Of a stretch of DNA of 64,000 nt, positions 34,932 to 43,530 are shown in pieces. The notes under the pieces were generated by a model that searched no databases, was not told the origin of the DNA, and saw nothing but the letters and a program-made list of their open reading frames with translations. The stretch's first letter is position 1. Every line of letters begins with the position of its first letter. The stretch covers positions 124,001 through 188,000 of the forward strand of contig NZ_SNWQ01000007.1 in NCBI RefSeq assembly GCF_004361855.1. Direction: 5' to 3'. The stretch comes from Kribbella caucasensis. GTDB lineage: Bacteria; Actinomycetota; Actinomycetes; Propionibacteriales; Kribbellaceae. Both the position numbers and the translations under genes were made by a program.

Positions 34932-36521
34932 TCAGCCGCCGTTCTTGGCGACGAGGTCATTGACCTCCTGAGCGATCTGCGTGCCGCCGCTGTCGTACCA
35001 GCGCTTGATCTGTGCCTTCAGCTGGTCCTCGGTGATCGCGCCGGACAGGTACTTGATCCGGGCGTCGGGGATGATGGTGTCGAGCGTCTGGCCCTTCGAG
35101 ACCGCGGTCGGTGCGACGACGCCGAGCGCCGGATTGAACACGGCGGTCTTGAGGTCCTCGTTCATCAGCACGTCGAACCGGTCCCGCATCTTCCGGCTGG
35201 CCTCGTCGTTCGGCTTCAGCCGGTACGCGCCCAGGCCGACGCTGGCCCGGGTGCCGAGCTGGATGAAGGCCTTGTCGACGTCGTTCTGGATCGCCTTGAC
35301 CTTGGCGTCGTCCTGGTTGATCGGTACGGCGAACTCACCGTCGACCTCGAAATTGCGGCCCTCGATGCCGTTGGTGAGCAGGATCGAGCCTTCCTTGGAC
35401 GCGAGCTTGTCGAGCGTCTGCAGGGTCTGGTCGAGCTGTTCCTCGGTGCGGATGTGCTGCTTGGAGATCGCCATCACCATGTTGTAGCCGGTGAAGGGAT
35501 AGGAGAACTTCTGGCCGTCGGGACGCTTCAGGTTCCCGACCAGGGTGACCTTGTCGAAGTCCTTCGGGGTCTTCTCCTTGAACAGGTCGAGCAGCTGTGT
35601 CGCCCGCACGTTCACGTCGATGATCATGCCGCCCTTGCCCTGGACGAACGGGTCGTTCCAGTTCGCGGTGTCCAGGGTGGCGAAGTCGGGGTTGATCAGG
35701 CCCTCGGTGACCCACTTGCGCATCCAGCGGTTGGCCTCCAGGAACTCCGGGGTGTCGAAGCCGGGGACCAGCTTGCCGTCGCGCTCACCCCAGCCGTTCG
35801 GCGCACCGAACCAGGTCTCGACGACGTCGTACGGGCTGGCGCTGGCGTAGTTGCCGGGCCACTTCGGCACGATCAGGCCGTAGGTGTCCTTCTTGCCGTT
35901 GCCGTCCGGGTCCCGCTCGGTGAACGCCTTGGCGACGGCGTAGAGATCCTCGGTGGTTTGCGGCTCCTTGAGGCCGAGCTTGGCCAGCCAGTCCTTGCGG
36001 ATCACGATGCCGGAGCGCAGCAGCGGCCGGACCCGGTAGATGCCGTAGGTCTTGCCGTTGGTCATCGAGTTCTTCGCGGTCTGCTCGTCGGCAGGCTTGA
36101 GGTTCGGGTACTTGTCCAGCTTGCCGGTCAGGTCCCAGAACGCGCCGGCTTCGGCCGCCTTGACGAAGCCCGGGCCCTTCTCGTTCACCACCATCACGTC
36201 GGGAATGTTGTCCGAGGCAAGGGTGACGTTGGTCTTGTCGCCGTACTCGGCGTTCGGCACCCAGGTGATCTTGAGTTTCTTGCCGATCAGCTTCTCGACG
36301 GCCTGCTGCACTTCGCCGTTCGGATCCGGCGCGGTGCCGAACAGCGTCGTCATCATCGTCAGTTCGTTGCTCGCGGCCTGTTCTTCGTCGCCACCGGAAC
36401 AGGCGGAGACGAGCAGTGCCGTCGACAGGGCGAGGACGGCAGCGATTCGCCGTCGGGAGCCGATGGTCATAGGTTTGATGGCGTTGTAACCCCATCGTTC
36501 ACGGCGGGGAAGAAACGCCAT
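34932..36521 (-). CDS. ABC transporter solute-binding lipoprotein (LplA type)
   Basis: 529 residues from the ATG at 36521; GAAGGGAGGGAG precedes it. An alternative ATG at 36470 would shorten the basic N-region. The lipobox LLVSAC places the lipid-modified Cys at residue 41. The mature protein is the large (about 490-residue) extracellular binding protein type: ELTMMTTLFGTAPDPNGEV, IPDVMVVNEKGPGF, RPLLRSGIVIRKDWL and a DPDGNGKKDTYGL calcium-loop-like segment typical of LplA/YtcQ relatives. It captures an oligosaccharide outside the membrane and passes it to the two permeases. It begins the transport operon; inverted repeats lie in its upstream region. Confidence 0.93.
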   Translation of the reverse strand: MAFLPRRERWGYNAIKPMTIGSRRRIAAVLALSTALLVSACSGGDEEQAASNELTMMTTLFGTAPDPNGEVQQAVEKLIGKKLKITWVPNAEYGDKTNVTLASDNIPDVMVVNEKGPGFVKAAEAGAFWDLTGKLDKYPNLKPADEQTAKNSMTNGKTYGIYRVRPLLRSGIVIRKDWLAKLGLKEPQTTEDLYAVAKAFTERDPDGNGKKDTYGLIVPKWPGNYASASPYDVVETWFGAPNGWGERDGKLVPGFDTPEFLEANRWMRKWVTEGLINPDFATLDTANWNDPFVQGKGGMIIDVNVRATQLLDLFKEKTPKDFDKVTLVGNLKRPDGQKFSYPFTGYNMVMAISKQHIRTEEQLDQTLQTLDKLASKEGSILLTNGIEGRNFEVDGEFAVPINQDDAKVKAIQNDVDKAFIQLGTRASVGLGAYRLKPNDEASRKMRDRFDVLMNEDLKTAVFNPALGVVAPTAVSKGQTLDTIIPDARIKYLSGAITEDQLKAQIKRWYDSGGTQIAQEVNDLVAKNGG

Positions 36522-36574
36522 CTCCCTCCCTTCGGGTTTTGTCGGTTGGGTTGGAGGCGGATAAGATGTTTGCT

Positions 36575-36595
36575 GGTTGCGATAGCCAAGCAACC
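36575..36595. promoter_or_regulatory. Inverted repeat upstream of the binding-protein gene
   Basis: GGTTGC (36575-36580) and GCAACC (36590-36595) flank nine bases, 54 bases before the binding-protein start. A second short hairpin, CAACCC-GCAA-GGGTTG, lies at 36692-36707 near the DUF624 stop. Neither matches the LacI-type sites found upstream of lacI and DUF624. Could be an operator or RNA hairpin; no T tract. Confidence 0.3.
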
Positions 36596-36738
36596 TGCAC
36601 TTGCAGTACCAGTAGCAACCGCGGCCGGGCGGGCCGTGGCAGCGCGGGGAGCCTTCTTGCGCAGTAAGGCACGGCTGTGAACCGCGAACCTCAACCCGCA
36701 AGGGTTGGAATCCCCTGCATTCAGGCGGTGGGAGGATG

Positions 36739-37365
36739 TCAAGAGTTCCCTTTCAGTTGCAGACGCGCCTCGTTCTCGGCGAAGAAGCGCAGGCAGAGCC
36801 AGGTGTTGAGCTGGATCCAGCCGCCGGCGGCGAGCACCGCTCCCAGCACCGGGAACGACTGCGAGACGTAGGCGACGGACACGAAGACGAAGAGCAGCAG
36901 CAGCGAGGCGGCCGGCCGGGTCAGCGCGACCAGTGATGCCTTGGGCAACAGGTCGCGCGCCCGCAGGTCGTAGTGCACGGCCATCGGGAGCAGGTAGGAC
37001 CCGATGATCACCAGCACCAGCAGAGCGACGAAGCTGACCAGCCGGGCCGCCGATCCACGTGAGCCGAGCGACGCGAAGTACAGGTAGTTGGTGAACAGGA
37101 CCGAGGCGATGCCGACCAGCGGCAGCACCAGCAGCGAGCCGCGGCCGAACTCGCGCCTGAAACCAGCCCAGAACGCCGGGAGAGCATGAAACGATTCACC
37201 GAGGCACCGCCGTCTGGCCAGGGAATATGCCGTGACCGTGGCCGGCCCGATACCCAGTGCGACACCGCCGAGCAGGGTGAAGACGATCCACAACGCGTTC
37301 AGCTTGATCGCCCAGACGACCTCGTCGGCAGCGTCGTACAAGCGGATCGACCACGACTGTTTCAT
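36739..37365 (-). CDS. DUF624 (YesL-like) membrane protein
   Basis: 208 residues from the ATG at 37365. It has about five membrane helices (NALWIVFTLLGGVALGIGPA, GSLLVLPLVGIASVLFTNYL, FVALLVLVIIGSYLLPMAV and two near the C-terminus). The pattern WxxKLNxLWxxFTLxGGxxxGxGPATxAAxxxxR is the DUF624/YesL signature. YesL-type genes are regularly found with LplABC-like oligosaccharide transporters and pectin enzymes, but the biochemical role is unknown. Two LacI-type palindromes lie 59-98 bases upstream of its start, so it probably begins the regulated transcript that continues into the binding-protein gene. Confidence 0.88.
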   Translation of the reverse strand: MKQSWSIRLYDAADEVVWAIKLNALWIVFTLLGGVALGIGPATVTAYSLARRRCLGESFHALPAFWAGFRREFGRGSLLVLPLVGIASVLFTNYLYFASLGSRGSAARLVSFVALLVLVIIGSYLLPMAVHYDLRARDLLPKASLVALTRPAASLLLLFVFVSVAYVSQSFPVLGAVLAAGGWIQLNTWLCLRFFAENEARLQLKGNS

Positions 37366-37423
37366 CGGCGTCCCTGCCTTGTGACGAGTGCGTTAAGGGT
37401 GAAAAAGTGATGCGAGCGTAGGG

Positions 37424-37437
37424 TTGAATCGTCTCAA
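37424..37437. promoter_or_regulatory. LacI-type operator copy upstream of DUF624
   Basis: TTGAATCGTCTCAA has matching outer arms (TTGA/TCAA) and the central CG typical of LacI-family sites. It is nearly identical (13 of 14) to the sequence in front of the local lacI gene at 39217-39230, which supports one regulator for both. Confidence 0.65.
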
Positions 37438-37450
37438 TGTCAACGCTTCG

Positions 37451-37463
37451 GAAAGCGCTTGTC
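37451..37463. promoter_or_regulatory. Second LacI-family-like site (AAGCGCTT core)
   Basis: GAAAGCGCTTGTC contains the perfect palindrome AAGCGCTT. The core resembles the common LacI/GalR and CcpA consensus (AAnCGnTT). It stands 13 bases from the TTGAATCG site and may be bound by the same or another LacI-type protein. Confidence 0.45.
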
Positions 37464-37493
37464 GGGAACCGTGACCGCACCCGGCCGAGCCGT

Positions 37494-37517
37494 GCGCCGT
37501 GCCCTGCGCCGTGCCCT
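37494..37517. repeat. Short tandem duplication
   Basis: The 12-base unit GCGCCGTGCCCT occurs twice head-to-tail in the gap between the DUF1961 stop and the DUF624 promoter. Probably neutral slippage; a weak hairpin (CCCTGA/TCAGGG) lies just beyond it. Confidence 0.6.
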
Positions 37518-37543
37518 GAGTCACGCGCTGTTCAGGGCCGCTC

Positions 37544-38173
37544 TCAGGACGCCGAAATCCGCAGGTTCGCGTAGTCGCCGATCATCGGGGCCATCTGCCG
37601 GAAGCCGAGCTTGCCGCCGGGCAGCGGGTTCTCGTCGGACCAGCTGAAGGTGACCAGGTCGTCGACGGAGAAGGTGATCTCGCCGTTCTTCACGGTCAGC
37701 CGCAGGGCGTACGGGCCTTGTGCGTCGATCACCGCGGGCAGCGGATCAGGTCCCTGGGCGACGAGGTGGAAGCCGTGGCTCTTGCGCAGGTTGCAGGTGT
37801 GCAGTTTGCGCTCGGCGGGCCAGCGGCGACGGAAGTACGAGACGTGGTACGTGTCCAGATCGCCGTGGTGGTACTGCTCGTACGGGCCTGTCCGTGGTGC
37901 GAGGTCGAACAGGTCCTCGCCGTGGCGGCCGGCGGCGTGGAAGAACAGGATGCACAGTCCGGGCTCGCGGATCGGCCAGAAGTCCCACTCGATGGTGACG
38001 TCAGCCGGGAAGTCCTCGGGGCACCAGAGCACGATGTTGGCATCCTGGCCGTCCTCCGGCGGACGCACGCTCTCCAGCCGCATCCGGCCGAGCGGGAAGG
38101 ACAGGGCGCCGTCGCCCTCGAGCCGGAAACCGTCGAGATCGGCTGGTGAGGCCAGCGGATTCTGGTAGATCAC
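37544..38173 (-). CDS. DUF1961 (YesU-like) protein
   Basis: 209 residues from the GTG at 38173, overlapping the lacI stop as GTGA. It is a soluble concanavalin-like beta-sandwich by pattern: DGFRLEGDGALSFPLGRM, IEWDFWPIREPGLCILFFHA, PYEQYHHGDLDTYHVSYFRR, and the closing FSVDDLVTFSWSDE with PLPGGKLGFRQMAPMIGDY. This is the DUF1961 family, which includes Bacillus YesU of the pectin-associated yes cluster. No signal peptide, so it acts in the cytoplasm. A binding or hydrolytic role on the imported oligosaccharide is likely but untested here. Confidence 0.85.
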   Translation of the reverse strand: MIYQNPLASPADLDGFRLEGDGALSFPLGRMRLESVRPPEDGQDANIVLWCPEDFPADVTIEWDFWPIREPGLCILFFHAAGRHGEDLFDLAPRTGPYEQYHHGDLDTYHVSYFRRRWPAERKLHTCNLRKSHGFHLVAQGPDPLPAVIDAQGPYALRLTVKNGEITFSVDDLVTFSWSDENPLPGGKLGFRQMAPMIGDYANLRISAS

Positions 38174-39180
38174 GGGCGGCTGCTCGATTCCCGGATCACC
38201 AGGTCCGGCTGGAAGATGACCTGGCGGTGCCGGTGCAGCTCGGCGGCGGCGACCTCCTCCTGGAGCAGCTCCATCGCGGTCCGGCCGAGCAGCTCCGCCG
38301 GTTGCCGGACCGACGACAGCGGTACGGCGGCGGCCGCGGCGAAGTCGATGTCGTCGTAGCCGACGATCGCCATGTCCTGGGGGACTCGCAGACCCGCGAC
38401 CGCCATCGCCTGGAGGAAGCCGAGCGCGAGCAGATCGTTGGCGCAGAAGGCGGCCGTCGGGCGGGACCGCTTCGGCAACTGGGCGATCCGTTCGCCTGCC
38501 GCGCGGCCTTCGACGACGCCCATCACGTCGACCTCGTGCGTCTGCAGTTCGACATCGCCGGCCTTCTCGACCGTGGCCGTCATGCCGGCCAATCGATCCT
38601 TGACCTGCTGCATCGTGAGCGGCCCGCCGATGAACGCGATCCGCTGGTGGCCGGTCTCGATCAAGTGGTTGCCGGCCAGCCGTCCGCCGAGCTTGTCGTC
38701 GACCGAGACCGAGCAGTGTCCGCCGTCGGCCGCGCGGTCGACCAGCACGACCGGCGTACCGCGAGCGGTCAGCGCGAGGAGCCGGGGATCGGCGCTGTCG
38801 CAAGGAGTGATCAGGATGCCCATCACACGTTGCTGCTCGAGCTGATCGAGGTGATGGCCCTCGCGGACCGGGTCGGTCTTGCTGTTGCAGAGCATCACCA
38901 CGGTGTCGTGCTCGTAGGCCAGCGACTCGGCGCCCTCGGCCACATCTGTGAAGAACGGGTTGGCCACGTCGAGCACCACCAGGCCGACGGTCCGGCTGTG
39001 CCCGGCGCGCAGGTGCCGGGCAGCCTCGTTACGGACGAAGCCGAGCGTGCTGATGCTGTCCTGGATGCGCTGCCGGGTGGTGGGGGCCACGATCCATGGC
39101 CGGTTGAGGAAGTTGCTCACCGTGCCGACGGAGACGCCGGCGCGCTGCGCGACCTCCTTGATGCTGGGCGCTGCCATCAT
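38170..39180 (-). CDS. LacI-family transcriptional regulator
   Basis: 336 residues from the ATG at 39180 (a second ATG follows directly). The DNA-binding head is at about 5-55: IKEVAQRAGVSVGTVSNFLN with a hinge helix near NEAARHLRAGHS. The effector domain has the periplasmic-binding-protein fold (TVGLVVLDVANPFF, GHQRIAFIGGP, RPTAAFCANDLLALGFLQ, VGYDDIDFAAA). It is the probable local repressor of the oligosaccharide locus. A TTGAATCGTCTTAA site in its own upstream region suggests autoregulation, and the near-identical site before DUF624 suggests control of the transport operon. Confidence 0.93.
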   Translation of the reverse strand: MMAAPSIKEVAQRAGVSVGTVSNFLNRPWIVAPTTRQRIQDSISTLGFVRNEAARHLRAGHSRTVGLVVLDVANPFFTDVAEGAESLAYEHDTVVMLCNSKTDPVREGHHLDQLEQQRVMGILITPCDSADPRLLALTARGTPVVLVDRAADGGHCSVSVDDKLGGRLAGNHLIETGHQRIAFIGGPLTMQQVKDRLAGMTATVEKAGDVELQTHEVDVMGVVEGRAAGERIAQLPKRSRPTAAFCANDLLALGFLQAMAVAGLRVPQDMAIVGYDDIDFAAAAAVPLSSVRQPAELLGRTAMELLQEEVAAAELHRHRQVIFQPDLVIRESSSRP

Positions 39181-39216
39181 CCCTCGGGGTCCGTCGCGGT
39201 GGGGACGTCAGTCTAG

Positions 39217-39230
39217 TTGAATCGTCTTAA
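39217..39230. promoter_or_regulatory. LacI-type operator copy upstream of lacI
   Basis: TTGAATCGTCTTAA, 37 bases upstream of the lacI start; differs at one base from the 37424-37437 site. It also lies between lacI and the divergent DUF4442 gene. Confidence 0.65.
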
Positions 39231-39285
39231 TCCGCGACTTTCCGGTGTCTCGACGAATATGTGACTCGCGGGTAACATCTCCGGC

Positions 39286-39747
39286 ATGACGAGCCAGGTG
39301 CTGGTGATGTGGCAGCGGTTGCGGGCGGTTCCCGGCGGGACCAGGGCGTTCTCGTACGCCTTCACCCGGAAGGCCCCGTTCTTCCGGTCGATCCGGCCGA
39401 GGTTCGTCCAGATCAGCCCGAACTACGCGGCCCTGGTGCTGCCGAAGCGGCGGGCCGTGCAGAACCACATCGGCACAGTGCACGCGATTGCCGTGTGCAA
39501 CGGTCTGGAGGCGGCGATGGGCGCGCTGGCCGAGGCGACCGTCCCGGATGGTAAACGGTGGCTGCCGAAGGGCATGGAGGTCGCGTACCTGGCGAAGTCC
39601 ACCACCGACCTCACCTGCTCCGCCGAAACCGACCCGTCCGCCTGGACCGCCGGCCCCGACGTACCGGTCCGGGTGAAGGCGGTGCGCACGGACGGAACCG
39701 TCGTGGTGGAAGGCACCATCAACCTCTGGGTCACGGACAAGAAGTAG
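39286..39747 (+). CDS. DUF4442 domain protein (hotdog-fold thioesterase-like)
   Basis: 153 residues from the ATG at 39286. A TAACAT hexamer ends eight bases before the ATG, so the message may be leaderless. The order YAFTRKAPFFRSIRPRFVQI, LPKRRAVQNHIGTVHAIAVC and NGLEAAMGALAEATVP fits DUF4442, a branch of the hotdog (PaaI-like) fold. In it the NHxGTVHA segment carries the helix and His/Asn that position an acyl-thioester. A role with acyl-CoA is likely, but its substrate is unknown. It stands alone between lacI and the Eis-like gene. Confidence 0.85.
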   Translation: MTSQVLVMWQRLRAVPGGTRAFSYAFTRKAPFFRSIRPRFVQISPNYAALVLPKRRAVQNHIGTVHAIAVCNGLEAAMGALAEATVPDGKRWLPKGMEVAYLAKSTTDLTCSAETDPSAWTAGPDVPVRVKAVRTDGTVVVEGTINLWVTDKK

Positions 39748-39795
39748 CGCCGTAATGCTGTCGCTTGGCTGAACCGGGCGTCGTAGGGTCGGCGT

Positions 39796-40968
39796 GTGAC
39801 TGATGCGCTGCGGTTCATCGATATCGCCGAAGACCAGCTCGATGATGTGATCCGGGTCCGGACCCGGGCGTTCGGGCCGCTGGCGTCCGGCGACCGGGAG
39901 CAATGGGTCAAGGACGCGAAGGTGTTCCTCGCCGATGGCAGGTATGTCGGGGTCGTGGCCGGCGACGAGGTGGTCGCGGCCGCGCGGATCTGGGACTTCC
40001 GGCAGTGGTGGGGCGGTCGCCAGGTGCCGATGGCCGGCATCGCCGGGGTGGTCGTGTCGCCGGAGTACCGCGGTCGTGGTGTCGGCAGCATGCTGATGCG
40101 TGGGGTGCTGAAACGCGGTCTGGACAAGGGGTTCCCGATCAGCGCGCTGTATCCGGCGACGACGGTGATCTACCGGCACCTCGGCTACGAGTTCGGCGGC
40201 GGGCGGTACAGGTTCTCCTTCCGGGCGGCCGACCTGCGCGGCCTCGGTGGCAAGGAGGTGAGCGTCCGCCGGGCGGGGCCGGACGATGCGGCGCGGTTCC
40301 TGGAGCTGGTCGGCAAGGTGCACGAGAGCGGCCGTGTCGGCGGGCCGATCTCCTGGCCGGACGAGAAGGTCGCCGAATGGCTGGCCGAGGACGAGTCCTT
40401 CGCGTACCTCGCTGACGACGGGTTCGTCGTCTACCGATGGGACGACGGGGAGAACCTGCGGGTGGAAGAGCTGGTGGCCGGCTCCGAGGCGACCGCGCGG
40501 GCTCTGTGGGCGACGGTCGGTTCGGGGTCGTCGATCGCCGAGACAGTGAACGCGTACGTCTCTCCGCATGACCCGGTCCACCTGCTGGCGTCGTACGAGG
40601 CCGGGAAGAGCGCGCAGATCCAGCGATGGATGCTGCGCCTGCTCGACGCGCCGGCCGCGATCGCTGCTCGTGGATTCGCCCCGAGCATCGCCGTCGAGGT
40701 CGACCTGCAAGTGGACGATCCGGAACTGCCCGCGAACACCGGCCGCTGGCACCTGTCCGTTGCCGACGGCATCGGTCGCCTGGTCCCCTCGGAAGGCACC
40801 GGCGACGCCGTCCGCGTCGGCCCCCGCGGACTAGCTGCCCTTTACGCCGGTACGCCGGTCGCCGCGCTGCGTGGATCGGGGCTGGCATCAGGTGGTTCCG
40901 CCGACTCGGACACCTTCCTCGACACGGCGTTCACCGGCCCCACGCCGTACATGCTCGACTACTTCTAG
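39796..40968 (+). CDS. Eis-type GNAT N-acetyltransferase
   Basis: 390 residues, GTG start. TAGGGT seven bases upstream of the GTG suggests a leaderless transcript. It has two GNAT-like domains and a sterol-carrier-like C-terminal domain, the three-part plan of Eis. The first domain has the acetyl-CoA loop VVVSPEYRGRGVGSMLM followed by FPISALYPATTVIYRHLGYE. The chain ends in TPYMLDYF, whose C-terminal carboxylate is catalytic in this family. Eis proteins acetylate amines at several positions, including aminoglycosides; natural substrate here is unknown. Confidence 0.9.
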   Translation: MTDALRFIDIAEDQLDDVIRVRTRAFGPLASGDREQWVKDAKVFLADGRYVGVVAGDEVVAAARIWDFRQWWGGRQVPMAGIAGVVVSPEYRGRGVGSMLMRGVLKRGLDKGFPISALYPATTVIYRHLGYEFGGGRYRFSFRAADLRGLGGKEVSVRRAGPDDAARFLELVGKVHESGRVGGPISWPDEKVAEWLAEDESFAYLADDGFVVYRWDDGENLRVEELVAGSEATARALWATVGSGSSIAETVNAYVSPHDPVHLLASYEAGKSAQIQRWMLRLLDAPAAIAARGFAPSIAVEVDLQVDDPELPANTGRWHLSVADGIGRLVPSEGTGDAVRVGPRGLAALYAGTPVAALRGSGLASGGSADSDTFLDTAFTGPTPYMLDYF

Positions 40969-41072
40969 GCCCGGCGCGTTCTGAATCCGGCGCGTTCTGG
41001 GCCCGGCGCGTCGATTTCGTGGTCGGGGGACTGCCTGCGTAGGGTTGTCGAACAAACGTTCGGAGGTGGTCC

Positions 41073-41678
41073 ATGCGAGTGCTCGGCGTCGACCCGGGGC
41101 TGACCCGGTGTGGCCTCGGCATCGTCGAGGGCACACCCGGCCGGCCGCCGAGACTTGTCGCCGTAGGCGTGATCCGGACGCCCGCCGACCTGGACGTGGC
41201 CGAGCGGCTGGTCCTGATCGAGACGGGGATCGACGAGTGGATCACCGAGCACCGGCCGGACGCGGTGGCCGTCGAGCGGGTGTTCGCGCAGCAGAACGTG
41301 CGGACCGTGATGGGCACGGCCCAGGCGTCCGGGGTGGCGATGGTGGTGGCCGCGCGGCGCGGGCTGCCGGTCGCGTTGCACACGCCGAGTGAGGTGAAGG
41401 CCGCGGTCACCGGCTCCGGCCGCGCCGGCAAGGAACAGGTGACCACCATGGTGACCCGGATCCTCAAGCTCGACGAGCGCCCGACCCCGGCCGACGCCGC
41501 GGACGCGTTGGCGCTGGCCATCTGCCAGGTGTGGCGCGGTGGCGTGACGAGCAGGCTGCAGGAGGCGGCAGGGAGCCGGGCCAACCTCGAGGCTCTCGCG
41601 CAGGCCCAGTCCCGCTTGCAGGTCGCACGATTGCGGGCCGCGGTGGCGGCACAGGATGCGAACCGAGGAGGAAGCTGA
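41073..41678 (+). CDS. ruvC: Crossover junction endodeoxyribonuclease RuvC
   Basis: 201 residues, ATG at 41073 after CGGAGGTGG. Resolves Holliday junctions with RuvAB. The four acidic metal ligands are visible: Asp7 in [11 protein letters not shown], Glu68 in VAVERVF, and Asp141/Asp144 in [12 protein letters not shown]. The C-terminal ~25 residues extend past the usual end with an Ala/Gln/Arg-rich helix ([20 protein letters not shown]). The stop overlaps the ruvA ATG by one base (TGATG). Confidence 0.97.
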   Translation: MRVLGVDPGLTRCGLGIVEGTPGRPPRLVAVGVIRTPADLDVAERLVLIETGIDEWITEHRPDAVAVERVFAQQNVRTVMGTAQASGVAMVVAARRGLPVALHTPSEVKAAVTGSGRAGKEQVTTMVTRILKLDERPTPADAADALALAICQVWRGGVTSRLQEAAGSRANLEALAQAQSRLQVARLRAAVAAQDANRGGS

Positions 41679-42277
41679 TGATCGCGTTCGTGCGTGGCCT
41701 GGTGGCTGCGATCGGGGTCGACAGTGCGGTGATCGAGGTCGGGGGAGTAGGCCTGCTGGTGTACTGCCATCCCGGCACGCTCGCGGGGCTGCGGCCGGGG
41801 CAGGAGGCCCGGGTGGCGACCTCGATGGTGGTCCGGGAGGACTCGCTCACGCTCTACGGGTTCTCCGACGACGACGAGAAGAGCCTGTTCGAGCTGTTGC
41901 AGACCGCCTCGGGGGTCGGTCCGAAGCTGGCCCAGGCGGCGCTCGCGGTGCTGAGCCCTGACCAGTTGCGGCAGGCGGTCGCGACCGAGGACCTGAACTT
42001 GCTGGTGAAGGTGCCGGGCATCGGTAAGAAGGGCGCCCAGCGGATCGTGCTGGAGCTGAAGGACAAGATCGGCGCACCCAGAAGGACGGTGACCGGGCGC
42101 CCGCTGCAGGTCACCGAGGCATGGAAGGACCAGGTGCAGGCAGGGCTGGTCAACCTGGGCTGGTCGGCCCGCGACGCCGAGGACGCTGTCGTAGCCGTGT
42201 CACCGCTGGCGGCCGAGGGTGAGCCGTCGGTGCCGGACCTGCTCCGCGCTGCCCTGCGCGTGCTTTCGAAGGCGTGA
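41678..42277 (+). CDS. ruvA: Holliday junction branch migration protein RuvA
   Basis: 199 residues from the ATG at 41678, with GAGGAGGAAG upstream. Domain I is the OB fold ([24 protein letters not shown]). Domain II carries two helix-hairpin-helix motifs (ASGVGPKLAQAALAVL and VPGIGKKGAQRIVLEL) that hold the junction. Domain III at the C-terminus (WSARDAEDAVVAV) binds RuvB. Middle gene of the ruvCAB operon, four bases from ruvB. Confidence 0.97.
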   Translation: MIAFVRGLVAAIGVDSAVIEVGGVGLLVYCHPGTLAGLRPGQEARVATSMVVREDSLTLYGFSDDDEKSLFELLQTASGVGPKLAQAALAVLSPDQLRQAVATEDLNLLVKVPGIGKKGAQRIVLELKDKIGAPRRTVTGRPLQVTEAWKDQVQAGLVNLGWSARDAEDAVVAVSPLAAEGEPSVPDLLRAALRVLSKA

Positions 42278-42280
42278 TCC

Positions 42281-43333
42281 ATGGACGACAACGTCAGGCC
42301 GCTGGTGTCCGCCGACGCGGTGGATCTCGAGGAACGCAAGATCGAGTCCGCCCTGCGGCCGCGGACCCTGGCCGAGTTCGGCGGCCAGCGCCGGGTCAGC
42401 GAACAGCTGGAGCTGGTCCTGCACGCCGCCCGGGGACGGAACCGCACCCCGGACCACGTGCTGCTGTCCGGACCGCCGGGCCTGGGCAAGACCACCCTGG
42501 CGATGATCATCGCGAGCGAGATGTCGGCGCCGTTGCGGGTGACGAGTGGCCCGGCGATCCAGCACGCGGGTGACCTGGCCGCGATCCTGTCCGGGTTGAA
42601 CGAGGGCGAAGTCCTGTTCCTGGACGAGATCCACCGGATGTCCCGGCCGGCCGAGGAACTGCTCTACATGGCGATGGAGGACTTCCGGGTCGACGTGATC
42701 GTCGGCAAGGGGCCGGGCGCGACCGCGATCCCGTTGGAGATCCCGCCGTTCACCCTGGTCGGTGCGACCACCCGGGCCGGTCTGCTGCCCGGGCCGCTGC
42801 GGGACCGGTTCGGCTTCACCGGGCACCTGGAGTTCTACGAGTCGGCCGAGCTGGAGAAGATCGTCAACCGGTCGGCGGCGCTGCTCGAGGTCGACATCAC
42901 CAAGGAGAGCGCGGCCGAGATCGCGTCCCGCTCCCGGGGGACGCCGCGGATCGCGAACCGGTTGCTCCGCCGGGTCCGCGACTACGCGGAGGTACGGGCC
43001 GACGGCATCATCACGCTCGCCCTGTCGAAGGCCGCCCTCGAGCTGTACGAGGTGGACAAGATGGGCCTGGACCGGCTGGACCGGTCCGTCCTGGACGCGT
43101 TGTGCCGCCGGTTCGGCGGAGGCCCGGTCGGTCTTTCCACCTTGGCGGTTGCGGTCGGCGAAGAACGTGAGACCGTGGAGGAAGTGGCCGAACCATTCCT
43201 GGTCCGGTCGGGCTATCTGGCCCGGACGCCGCGCGGCCGCGTCGCCACTCCGGCGGCCTGGCGGCACCTCGGCCTGACGGTCCCGAAGGGCGCCACGTTC
43301 GCGGACACTCTCTTCGACACCGAAGACGACTAG
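42281..43333 (+). CDS. ruvB: Holliday junction branch migration ATPase RuvB
   Basis: 350 residues. The AAA+ motor has Walker [10 protein letters not shown] (64-72), Walker [10 protein letters not shown], sensor 1 [10 protein letters not shown] and the arginine-finger region [16 protein letters not shown]. The C-terminal winged helix ([32 protein letters not shown]) binds DNA. It drives branch migration as a hexamer on RuvA. Standard length. About 200 gene-free bases follow before yajC. Confidence 0.98.
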   Translation: MDDNVRPLVSADAVDLEERKIESALRPRTLAEFGGQRRVSEQLELVLHAARGRNRTPDHVLLSGPPGLGKTTLAMIIASEMSAPLRVTSGPAIQHAGDLAAILSGLNEGEVLFLDEIHRMSRPAEELLYMAMEDFRVDVIVGKGPGATAIPLEIPPFTLVGATTRAGLLPGPLRDRFGFTGHLEFYESAELEKIVNRSAALLEVDITKESAAEIASRSRGTPRIANRLLRRVRDYAEVRADGIITLALSKAALELYEVDKMGLDRLDRSVLDALCRRFGGGPVGLSTLAVAVGEERETVEEVAEPFLVRSGYLARTPRGRVATPAAWRHLGLTVPKGATFADTLFDTEDD

Positions 43334-43530
43334 CCGGGAACTGTTCGGCATCCGACCACGTAGATAAGGAAACGAGTAACGCAAACGTGACCCGGTGTCA
43401 TGAGGCACTTATTGGCACTCAGGGTTAGACTCCCCGGTGGCCTGACCCCAGGCCATCCCGTTCGTGTCCTGCGCGCTCGTGCAGAGCGTGCCGGGCCCCC
43501 GTATATCTCGACGAAGGATTCTGAATCCCG

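Noticed and set aside
43412..43431. TTGGCA and TAGACT as a promoter for yajC
   Set aside because: The two hexamers are only eight bases apart, too close for a normal promoter; TAGACT alone is weak evidence.
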